This document shows, piece after piece, positions 1-5,998 of a stretch of DNA of 11,003 nt; positions within the stretch are counted from its first letter, which is position 1; each line of letters begins with the position of its first letter. The stretch comes from a bacterium. Its GTDB lineage: Bacteria; Pseudomonadota; Alphaproteobacteria; Rs-D84. The position numbers and the translations under genes are program-made. The stretch lies in the NCBI GenBank assembly GCA_014802705.1, contig JAAVBR010000062.1:1-11003 (forward strand). The letters run 5' to 3'. The notes beneath the pieces are model-generated. The model saw only the letters and a program-made list of their open reading frames with translations. It made no database searches and was not told the origin of the DNA.

Positions 1-943
1 CCTGGGGCGCAAAGCCGCCGTGTCCCGTCACCATTTCTTCGATGGACGCCGCGATAAAGATCGAATCATGATCCAACACGCGGTCAATCAAATACTGGGT
101 CGGCGCGGGGCCGTCTTTCATGGTGTTACGACTCAATTGAATAACTGTTCCGCCGCGCGGCATAAACAACGCCAAATGCAATGCTGTCCCAGCGCACCCA
201 GCCAACACCCGACAGTTTTTAACCGCCGCGATCTGATCGGCGATGGACATCGTTTCGGGATAAATGATTTTGAATCCGTTCTTTTCAAAAATCTTTTGCA
301 CGGCGCGTTCGCCATAGGTACGCCGTTCGCCCAATTTATCGCGCGACATGTAAATTTTCTCTGCACTGCCCCCCCCCTTGACACGTTCGCGCATATGTTG
401 AAAGGCAGACGCAAATTCATCCGATGACATAATGGGCAGGTTAAATCCCTGGTGCGGGATGATCACACGCCGAAAACGCGTCGTTTCGTCCAAGATGATA
501 ATATCCCGACGCGCCACCCCCAGAATCGTCAACAAATCGTACATATAGCCCGGAATTTTGTCGTGGCGTTTGTTGTTGATTAAAACAACCTTGGCCCCCT
601 TGTATTCATCACGCAATGTGCCCCACGCCCGGTTCATATGTTCCAACAGGAAATGTCCAAATTGGGGATAAACATTACCGAAATAGATCACGTCTATATC
701 CCGATACGGCATGTTTTTGGGTAATTTCGGCACAAACTGGCCGTTGTTTTTACGCACCTGGCGCGATGATTTGACAAAGCGCCCGCGGGCATCAAACGCC
801 CCAAAGCCAAACGTCTTGGGATCCACCACGATCACCCCATTCGGCAATTCATCAACCGGCAGGTTATGCGCAATCTTTTGTTTTTTAATTTGCCGTTCAA
901 ACCATTTGGTAAACGAATCCGGGGTGTACATTTTATATGACAT
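1..943 (-). CDS. GT61/DUF563-like glycosyltransferase, 3' end cut by window
   Basis: The reading frame is open from ATG 943 to the left window edge (314 codons, no stop), so the C-terminus is missing. Motifs match the GT61/DUF563 family: a GHFLLEH segment at residues 96-102, YMSRDKLGERR at 198-208, and a Rossmann-like end with AGCAGTALHLALFMP at about 248-262. Family members transfer sugars (for example xylose or GlcNAc) onto glycans, and in bacteria they usually sit in capsule or LPS loci. No signal peptide is visible, so a cytoplasmic or peripheral-membrane enzyme is expected. An AAGGA ribosome binding site lies about 11 nt upstream of the ATG. The gene is divergent from the RgpF-like gene. 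Codons 189-192 contain a run of nine G on the coding strand, a possible slippage site. Family assignment is fairly sure; donor and acceptor are unknown. Confidence 0.85.
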   Translation of the reverse strand, partial: MSYKMYTPDSFTKWFERQIKKQKIAHNLPVDELPNGVIVVDPKTFGFGAFDARGRFVKSSRQVRKNNGQFVPKLPKNMPYRDIDVIYFGNVYPQFGHFLLEHMNRAWGTLRDEYKGAKVVLINNKRHDKIPGYMYDLLTILGVARRDIIILDETTRFRRVIIPHQGFNLPIMSSDEFASAFQHMRERVKGGGSAEKIYMSRDKLGERRTYGERAVQKIFEKNGFKIIYPETMSIADQIAAVKNCRVLAGCAGTALHLALFMPRGGTVIQLSRNTMKDGPAPTQYLIDRVLDHDSIFIAASIEEMVTGHGGFAPQ

Positions 944-961
944 AATGATCTAAGTCCTTGG

Positions 962-990
962 TTGAAAAAAGTTTTAAAAACATGTAAATT
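962..990 (+). promoter_or_regulatory. Predicted promoter of the RgpF-like gene
   Basis: TTGAAA at 962-967 and TAAATT at 985-990 are separated by exactly 17 bp. The expected transcription start is about 997, adjacent to ATG 998, and there is no convincing Shine-Dalgarno sequence before the ATG. The -10 box matches consensus at only 4 of 6 positions, so this call is tentative. Confidence 0.4.
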
Positions 991-993
991 ATA
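988..993 (-). promoter_or_regulatory. -10 box (TATAAT) of the GT61-like gene
   Basis: A perfect TATAAT lies on the minus strand. It would start transcription near 981 and give a leader of about 38 nt that contains the AAGGA site before ATG 943. The -35 region, inside the first codons of the divergent gene, is weak. The box overlaps the -10 region of the opposite promoter, so the two promoters probably compete. Confidence 0.5.
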
Positions 994-997
994 GAGT

Positions 998-1870
998 ATG
1001 AAGACTCAAAAATCTAGGATAAAACGCTTATTCATCTTGGCGGCCTATGACCCCATGGGGGCGGGCACGGTGGATGCGGCATTGATGCATCATGTGCGGG
1101 CGTTGGCGGGACACGGTGACGTGATTGTCACCATGGATAACGACGCGCCGGCGGCGGAACAAAAAAAACTGCGTGACGCGGGCGCCATGGCGACGGCGGC
1201 CACGCGACACGGCGAATACGACTTTGGATCGTACAAGCGCGGCTACCTCTATGCCCGGGATCATGATTTATTGAAAAATTATGACGTGGTGTATCTGGTC
1301 AATGATTCCGTCTATGGCCCGATGTTTGATATGGCCCCCCTCTTGCAGCGGATGGAAGGATTAAACGCCGACGTCTTTGGTCCTGCGTTCAAAGAACATC
1401 GCCATCACCCACATGTGGAATCATGGTTTATGGGCCTGCGGCCGGCGATTTTTACGGCGCCCTGGTTCGATCAATTTATGACATCCATCACCAAGCAGGC
1501 CGACAAAGGCATGGTCATTTTGCTCTATGAAGACGGCCTGGCGAATTTGATTCGGGCCCATGGGTTCCGGGCGGATGGGGCCTATCACGTGCGCGGGCGC
1601 GGATCCTATAACCAAATTCGACACCTGTTCCGGCGGGGCATGCCCTTTATGAAAAAGATGTCCCTGCGGCGCAAGCAAGGCGCCCTGGGGAACCAGATCC
1701 GTTATGTTTTGGAATACGCCGATGCGCCCGCCCGCGATGCAGTTGTCGCGGGCATGCGGCGGGTGTATGGGGATGCGTATTTATCCTGGCTGATGACGCG
1801 CAACCCGGTGCGCATCCTGTACCGCCACATCAAACATTTTGTCCGCAAGGTATTTATAGAGGGATTTTAA
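998..1870 (+). CDS. RgpF-like rhamnan synthesis protein F family
   Basis: This 290-residue protein resembles the RgpF family (rhamnan/rhamnose-glucose polysaccharide synthesis). Recognisable blocks are LFILAAYDP near residue 11, YDFGSYKRGY at 74-83, VYLVNDSVYGP at 98-108, ESWFMGL at about 141-147 and the YEDGL segment at 177-181. Family members act as glycosyltransferases in assembly of surface polysaccharides. No membrane helix is obvious. The C-terminus is rich in basic residues, which could allow peripheral membrane binding. The downstream gene begins 3 nt after this stop, and its ribosome binding site lies inside the last codons, so the two are translationally coupled. A8 occurs at codons 55-58. 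Substrate is unknown. Confidence 0.8.
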   Translation: MKTQKSRIKRLFILAAYDPMGAGTVDAALMHHVRALAGHGDVIVTMDNDAPAAEQKKLRDAGAMATAATRHGEYDFGSYKRGYLYARDHDLLKNYDVVYLVNDSVYGPMFDMAPLLQRMEGLNADVFGPAFKEHRHHPHVESWFMGLRPAIFTAPWFDQFMTSITKQADKGMVILLYEDGLANLIRAHGFRADGAYHVRGRGSYNQIRHLFRRGMPFMKKMSLRRKQGALGNQIRYVLEYADAPARDAVVAGMRRVYGDAYLSWLMTRNPVRILYRHIKHFVRKVFIEGF

Positions 1871-1873
1871 ACC

Positions 1874-2746
1874 ATGGCCCCACACACAGCATCCCAAAAA
1901 ACACCGAAAAACATGCGTATTGCCGCGATAACCATGGCGCGCAACGATGATTTTTTTCTGAACCGTTGGATCCGATATTACGGGGACGCGTTCGGGCATA
2001 AAAACCTGTATATCCTGTTGGATGGGATGGATCAATCGATTCCGAAAAACGCCGGCGCGGCGCATGTGACCAAATTGGAACATCGCCCGATGACACGGGC
2101 GGCGGGCGACAAATACCGCATCGGATTGCTGTCCGATTTGGCAGCCAAACTCTTTGCCGACGGATACGATATTGTCGTGGGATGCGATACGGATGAATTT
2201 TTGGTGGCGGACCCCGACACGGGGTTATCCTTGGCCGCGTATTTGACCGCGGCCGCACCGCGTGGCGTGACATCTTTGTCGGGGTTGGGATTGGACGTGG
2301 GGCAAAATCTGGCAATGGAACAGCCCCTGGATCCCAGCCAACCTTTATTGACGCAGCGGGGACGCGCCCTGTTGTCGACGCGATATACCAAACCGGTTGT
2401 CTTGTACCGCCCGGCGGCGTGGGGATCGGGATTCCACCATGTGCGCGGGCACAATTTCCATATTGATAAAAACCTGTACCTGTTGCACTTTGGCGCGGTG
2501 GATATGAATATGCTGATGACCAAGGCCGCCGCCCGTGGGGCCGATTGGGTAAATCACCTGCGCCGCCGGGGCAACGGCACCATCAACACGGTAACGCGCC
2601 GCCCCATTCGCGGGGCGTGGGCGATGCGTCTGGCCCGGATGATGCAAACCATTTTCCGCCCCGTTTACGCATGGGGTAAACCGTCGATGCTGGGCATCAA
2701 ATGGGTGGTTCGGATCCCGGCACGCTTTGCGCAAACCGGCATCTAA
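1874..2746 (+). CDS. Glycosyltransferase family 2-type (Glyco_tranf_2_4-like)
   Basis: The 290-residue product starts with RIAAITMARNDDFFLNRWI (about residues 15-33), the opening typical of Glyco_tranf_2_4/GT92-like enzymes. A metal-binding DTDE follows at 105-108 (CDTDEF). A late FHHVRGH ... LYLLHFGAVD block (187-210) is also typical of this group. It should transfer a sugar from a nucleotide donor in the cytoplasm during glycan assembly. ATG 1874 is supported by GAGGGA at 1859-1864, nine nt upstream, inside the end of the preceding gene. The alternative ATG at residue 14 lacks such a site. The 3' end overlaps the convergent GT4 gene by 4 bp. Donor and acceptor cannot be inferred. Confidence 0.8.
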   Translation: MAPHTASQKTPKNMRIAAITMARNDDFFLNRWIRYYGDAFGHKNLYILLDGMDQSIPKNAGAAHVTKLEHRPMTRAAGDKYRIGLLSDLAAKLFADGYDIVVGCDTDEFLVADPDTGLSLAAYLTAAAPRGVTSLSGLGLDVGQNLAMEQPLDPSQPLLTQRGRALLSTRYTKPVVLYRPAAWGSGFHHVRGHNFHIDKNLYLLHFGAVDMNMLMTKAAARGADWVNHLRRRGNGTINTVTRRPIRGAWAMRLARMMQTIFRPVYAWGKPSMLGIKWVVRIPARFAQTGI

Positions 2747-3912
2747 CAAATTTCATCCATCATCCGCATAATTTGGTCGGCGATCTCCATCGCGTCAAAA
2801 CGGCGCAGCCCCCGCGTCGCGCACCCTGTCATGGCCCGCGCGTCCGCGCGCCCCGCCCAGATATCCGCCATACATTGCGCCAACCCCACCGCATCCCCGG
2901 GGGTATAGAGCAACCCGGCATCCCCATCCAACAAAATCTCGCGCGGGCCATTTTTACATTCGGACGCGATATTTGGGGTGCCGGTGGCGGCGGCCTCAAC
3001 CAAGACGGTGGGCAGGCCTTCGCCATGACTCGACAAAATATGGGCACGTGCGCCGCGCATATAGCCATAGGGATTGGTCAGGCGCCCCGTGAACACAATA
3101 TGATCCCGCGCCGCCAATGTGCCGGCATACGCCTGCAATGCGTCCCGCAAATGGCCGTCGCCAACAATAATCAGTTGAACATTCGGGCGGGCGTTTTGCC
3201 GCCAAAACAAATCAAACGCCGTCAGAATCGTTTGGACATCTTTGTCCCCGGCCAGGCGCGACACCGCGCAAAAATAATCCCCCGGCGCCCTATCCCCCGT
3301 GGCCGCCAGGCCTTGGATTTCATGCACATCCACCGGATTATAAATCCGCCGCACGCGTTTGGCATCGTGGGGCATGTGCGCCTTAAATTCGGCCGCCCCT
3401 TCGTCCGTCAGCATCACAAAACGATCATAATCCCCGACGTGCCGCGCCGCCTTTTGACGCCACAGCACATCAATCGACGAATGCCACCAGGCAACTTTGG
3501 CGCCATGCAAATGCCGAAATTCGGACACAAATTGGAAATTATAATAATCCACAAACACGTCCACGTGCCCAAACTGATCGGGGCGCAGCCGCCGGCGCCG
3601 CATCGCACGATAAAGATCCCGCGCCCAATGCTGAATCAAACGCACCGGGAAAAAGCGCACCAACCGCGTCCCCAGCCAGGCACAGGGATACAGCGTATAG
3701 ATCTGAATATCCGGCCGCGCGGCAAACCATTTCTGAAACCGTTCCACACGGATCGGCACATAGGTAATTACCGCAACATCCACATCCCCCCGGGCCCGCA
3801 GGGCGTCAATTGTACGCAGCATGGCGATTTCCACACCGCCCACCTGCATATCCCGCACGCAAAAGGCCACCCGCCGCCGCGCATGCAAACCACCGTTTGG
3901 ATTAGGCACCAA
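2743..3912 (-). CDS. GT4 glycosyltransferase, apparently without a proper start in this orientation
   Basis: A complete GT-B fold family 4 glycosyltransferase. VAFCVRDMQVGGVE (15-28) is the N-terminal beta strand and glycine loop. FCAVSRLAGDKD (214-225), IIVGDG (248-253) and SSHGEGLPTVLVEA (294-307) form the donor-binding half, with the EX7E pair E298/E306. It probably extends a surface polysaccharide from a nucleotide sugar. The only in-frame starts at the 5' end are TTG 3912, GTG 3909, TTG 3888 and GTG 3870, and none has a good ribosome binding site at normal spacing. The frame is open back to a TAG at 3964-3966 with no ATG. If the neighbouring 52-bp segment were inverted, the gene would gain AAGGA plus ATG and encode about 400 residues beginning MPRKSKVLNHKK. 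The coding body itself is intact. Family call is sure; expression state is inferred. Confidence 0.9.
   Translation of the reverse strand: MVPNPNGGLHARRRVAFCVRDMQVGGVEIAMLRTIDALRARGDVDVAVITYVPIRVERFQKWFAARPDIQIYTLYPCAWLGTRLVRFFPVRLIQHWARDLYRAMRRRRLRPDQFGHVDVFVDYYNFQFVSEFRHLHGAKVAWWHSSIDVLWRQKAARHVGDYDRFVMLTDEGAAEFKAHMPHDAKRVRRIYNPVDVHEIQGLAATGDRAPGDYFCAVSRLAGDKDVQTILTAFDLFWRQNARPNVQLIIVGDGHLRDALQAYAGTLAARDHIVFTGRLTNPYGYMRGARAHILSSHGEGLPTVLVEAAATGTPNIASECKNGPREILLDGDAGLLYTPGDAVGLAQCMADIWAGRADARAMTGCATRGLRRFDAMEIADQIMRMMDEIC
3886..3908 (+). repeat. Left arm of perfect 23-bp inverted repeat
   Basis: This stretch is the exact reverse complement of 3961-3983. It lies within the first codons of the GT4 gene and encodes PNPNGGL in that frame. 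Neither outer nor inner neighbouring bases extend the match. It also equals the first 23 nt of the 32-nt hairpin at 3961-3992 read on the other strand. Confidence 0.97.
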
Positions 3913-3960
3913 AAGGAATAAAAATGCCCCGGAAATCCAAGGTTTTAAATCATAAAAAAT
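3909..3960. other. 52-bp candidate invertible segment carrying an RBS and start codon
   Basis: The segment between the 23-bp repeats has, on the plus strand, AAGGA at 3913-3917, a 6-nt gap and ATG at 3924-3926. This opens a frame that continues through AAA AAA TTG CCT AAT and ends at TAG 3987-3989, only 21 residues as written. On the minus strand the right edge is a T6 tract that completes a terminator. Inverted, the ATG would face the GT4 gene and enter it in frame through the repeat, and the T tract would be moved away from the hairpin. No recombinase gene is present in the window. The geometry is seen directly; that inversion happens is inferred. Confidence 0.7.
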
Positions 3961-3992
3961 TGCCTAATCCAAACGGTGGTTTGGATTAGGCA
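3954..3992 (-). terminator. Rho-independent terminator after the GT2 gene
   Basis: Positions 3961-3992 form a perfect 14-bp stem (TGCCTAATCCAAAC with GTTTGGATTAGGCA) and a 4-nt loop. On the minus strand the stem is followed by ATTTTTT. It would end transcripts coming from the GT2 gene and so isolate GT4. The T tract belongs to the 52-bp segment between the inverted repeats, so terminator function depends on that segment's orientation. Confidence 0.8.
3961..3983 (+). repeat. Right arm of perfect 23-bp inverted repeat
   Basis: Exact reverse complement of 3886-3908. It forms the first 23 nt of the self-complementary 32-nt hairpin that ends at 3992, so the arm nearer the GT2 gene has a full palindrome while the arm in GT4 has a partial one (5-bp stem only). 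Confidence 0.97.
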
Positions 3993-4045
3993 TAGTCAAA
4001 TTCGCCTCTACCCCACGGATTCCGCCGGGGGGACGCATTTTTCCC

Positions 4046-5068
4046 TTATTTTTCCGATACGAAATCTTCAATCAGGGAACGTAACTTCTTGGCCCACCAC
4101 AGGGCCGGCGGCGTGGACAGGGCCCCGATTTCAATCAATTCACGGAACCGGGCACGGGCCGCGGCACGATCGGCGTCATTGTCCAAATATTTAATCTTGC
4201 GAAACGCCCAATAGATAAACAGCCACAAAAAATGCTTTTGCCATTGCGTCATCTGGTACGCCGTGGCGTGATCCACATATTGGGTGTATGCCGCGCGGAT
4301 ACCGGTGCAGACACTTTCCATAATACGCAACTGTTTCGCCGACAGCACAATGCCGCCAAAATTCGGCACATAGAAATACAGCGGCAACGCCGTAATCGTC
4401 ACACGCGGATTCTTTAACATCACGGCACTCCACCACGGCATGTCTTCGAACAAAATGCCCTTGATAAACGGGATATCCGCAATCAGGGAACGGCGATACA
4501 TATTTTTCCACACCTGGCAATGTTTGATTTTCCATTTGCGGTCACGCGACCATTTGTTATGGCTGAATTCCGTGGCATAGGCATAGATATCGTCCGTCAC
4601 ACGTGTCTTGATTTTGGCCAGGTCATATTTTTTATGCAACCGGCGCGGCACCACACTGTCTGTGTCCAGACCCAATTTATGACGCACCATCAATTGCGGC
4701 CGATAAATCCGATCGTATGTCCACGACACAATATCGGAATTATCCCGTTTGGCCATGTAATGGGCGATTTCCATCGTCTGGGGGTGAATGAAATCATCAC
4801 TGTCCAGATACATGACATAATCGCCGGTGGCGTGGGGCAGACCCGCATTGCGGGCATCGGACAGGCCGCCGTTTTCCTTGTTCACAATAACAAAACGTTT
4901 GTCCCGTGCCGCATATTCGGCCAGGATTTTGTCAGATCCATCCGGACTGCCATCGTTGACACAAATCGCCTGCCAATCGGCAAAGGTCTGATTTAAAACA
5001 CTGTCCAGACAGCGGCGCAAATATTTTTCAACGTTATAAACCGGGATAATAATCGATATGGCTGGCAT
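4046..5068 (-). CDS. GT2 family glycosyltransferase
   Basis: A 340-residue GT-A fold enzyme. The N-terminus ISIIIPVYNVEKYLRRCLDS is classic GT2. NDGSPDGS (38-45) contacts the nucleotide, DSDD (89-92) is the metal-binding DxD site, and FEDMPWW (207-213) is the region of the catalytic base. The C-terminal third is aromatic and basic (YWAFRKIKYL) and may bind the membrane surface. It is expected to build surface polysaccharide in the cytoplasm. The start is set by AAGGA overlapping the stop of the upstream gene, 8 nt before ATG 5068; the gap between the two genes is 9 nt, which shows an operon. It is followed by the hairpin terminator at 3961-3992. Sugar specificity is unknown. Confidence 0.93.
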   Translation of the reverse strand: MPAISIIIPVYNVEKYLRRCLDSVLNQTFADWQAICVNDGSPDGSDKILAEYAARDKRFVIVNKENGGLSDARNAGLPHATGDYVMYLDSDDFIHPQTMEIAHYMAKRDNSDIVSWTYDRIYRPQLMVRHKLGLDTDSVVPRRLHKKYDLAKIKTRVTDDIYAYATEFSHNKWSRDRKWKIKHCQVWKNMYRRSLIADIPFIKGILFEDMPWWSAVMLKNPRVTITALPLYFYVPNFGGIVLSAKQLRIMESVCTGIRAAYTQYVDHATAYQMTQWQKHFLWLFIYWAFRKIKYLDNDADRAAARARFRELIEIGALSTPPALWWAKKLRSLIEDFVSEK

Positions 5069-5077
5069 TATTTATCC

Positions 5078-5977
5078 TTATTTATCTTGGTACATGTGGG
5101 ACATGGCCTCGGCAAATGTGCCGGGCAACGGTTTGTCCGCATACGCACATTTTTGGAAAAAGGTGTCCTTGGTCAATTTATGATACAGTTTTTGATCAAA
5201 GGGCTGATGCTTGTACACGTGCCACACGGCATGCGTCGGATCCTGGTCCACATGCGGCATGGCGGCAAAATATTTAATGGCGCGCGGATCATTTTCCACC
5301 AGGGTTTTAAACAACACCTGGTGCATGAAATAATCAAAACTGGAATTTTCATGCGTCCAATAATCCAGAATCATCGCCCGCCATGCCGCCAACAGGTAAC
5401 TGCCCCGCCGCGCCCGGATAAAGCAATTCTGACAGAAACTGTATTTCTGGCCGGCGTTGCCCACCATGAACATGAAAAAGTCCAGATCCACGATCCACTG
5501 TGGAATCGGCCCCGTCGCAAAATCTGTCGAATCCATCCAGAACCCGCCGTGTTGATACAGCAATTCCACCCGGCAAATATCGGCAAAATGCGCGCGCCGG
5601 ATTTTGCCCGCGCGGTATTTTTGCATAATCACATCCGGCAATTGGATATAGTCCGATAAATTATTATCGTCCAAGACCACCAGTTCCTGCTTGCAATTCT
5701 GGCGAATACTGCGGAAACATGCCTTTACCAATTCGGGGGCGTTTTCTTCGCCCTGTTGCCAGATGGTAAAAATCTTTTCGTTTTTATCATCTTTGATAAC
5801 GGGCGTTTCCACCACCGCGGCCGCCGCCGGCAGATAGCGTTTAAAATAATCTGGCGCGACACGGGAATAGACCTGGGTCCGGACCGCGCTGCGCACAGCG
5901 CGCGGCCGCCAGAACCAATTCAAAATGTGTGCCTGGAATACGATCCGGGTCAATGCCCATGCACGCGACAAATTCAT
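5078..5977 (-). CDS. Capsular polysaccharide synthesis (Caps_synth, GT32-like) protein
   Basis: This 299-residue protein matches the Caps_synth/GT32 pattern. IFTIWQQGEENAPELVKACFRSI (about 69-91) is the opening 'tiW.qG...aP..v..c..S.r' block. RAHFADICRVELLYQHGGFWMDST (128-151) is the hallmark block, with D149 as part of the DxD-like site. Such proteins add sugars to capsule or LPS-type glycans. The first 45 residues are aromatic and basic with a possible amphipathic helix but no clear signal peptide. ATG 5977 has AAAAGGAAA about 8 nt upstream. It lies only 21 nt after recA, with no hairpin between, so it is probably co-transcribed with recA. It is followed after 9 nt by the GT2 gene. Confidence 0.88.
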   Translation of the reverse strand: MNLSRAWALTRIVFQAHILNWFWRPRAVRSAVRTQVYSRVAPDYFKRYLPAAAAVVETPVIKDDKNEKIFTIWQQGEENAPELVKACFRSIRQNCKQELVVLDDNNLSDYIQLPDVIMQKYRAGKIRRAHFADICRVELLYQHGGFWMDSTDFATGPIPQWIVDLDFFMFMVGNAGQKYSFCQNCFIRARRGSYLLAAWRAMILDYWTHENSSFDYFMHQVLFKTLVENDPRAIKYFAAMPHVDQDPTHAVWHVYKHQPFDQKLYHKLTKDTFFQKCAYADKPLPGTFAEAMSHMYQDK

Positions 5978-5998
5978 TTTTGTTTCCTTTTGTTTCTG

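Noticed and set aside
1854..2523. Minus-strand open frames opposite the GT2_4-like gene
   Set aside because: They are antisense shadows with Arg/Pro/Ser-rich translations and no ribosome binding sites, while the plus strand carries clear glycosyltransferase motifs.
2701..3921. A 406-codon plus-strand open frame, the longest in the window
   Set aside because: It lies entirely antisense to the GT4 gene, whose motifs are unmistakable. Its translation is a low-complexity mix of His, Pro, Arg, Gln and Ile with no domain, as expected for a shadow of GC-rich codons.
4011..4030. CCCC...GGGG hairpin just after the GT2 stop as a terminator
   Set aside because: On the minus strand it is followed by TAGAGGCG, not a T tract, and its stem is interrupted. 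The hairpin at 3961-3992 is the better terminator.
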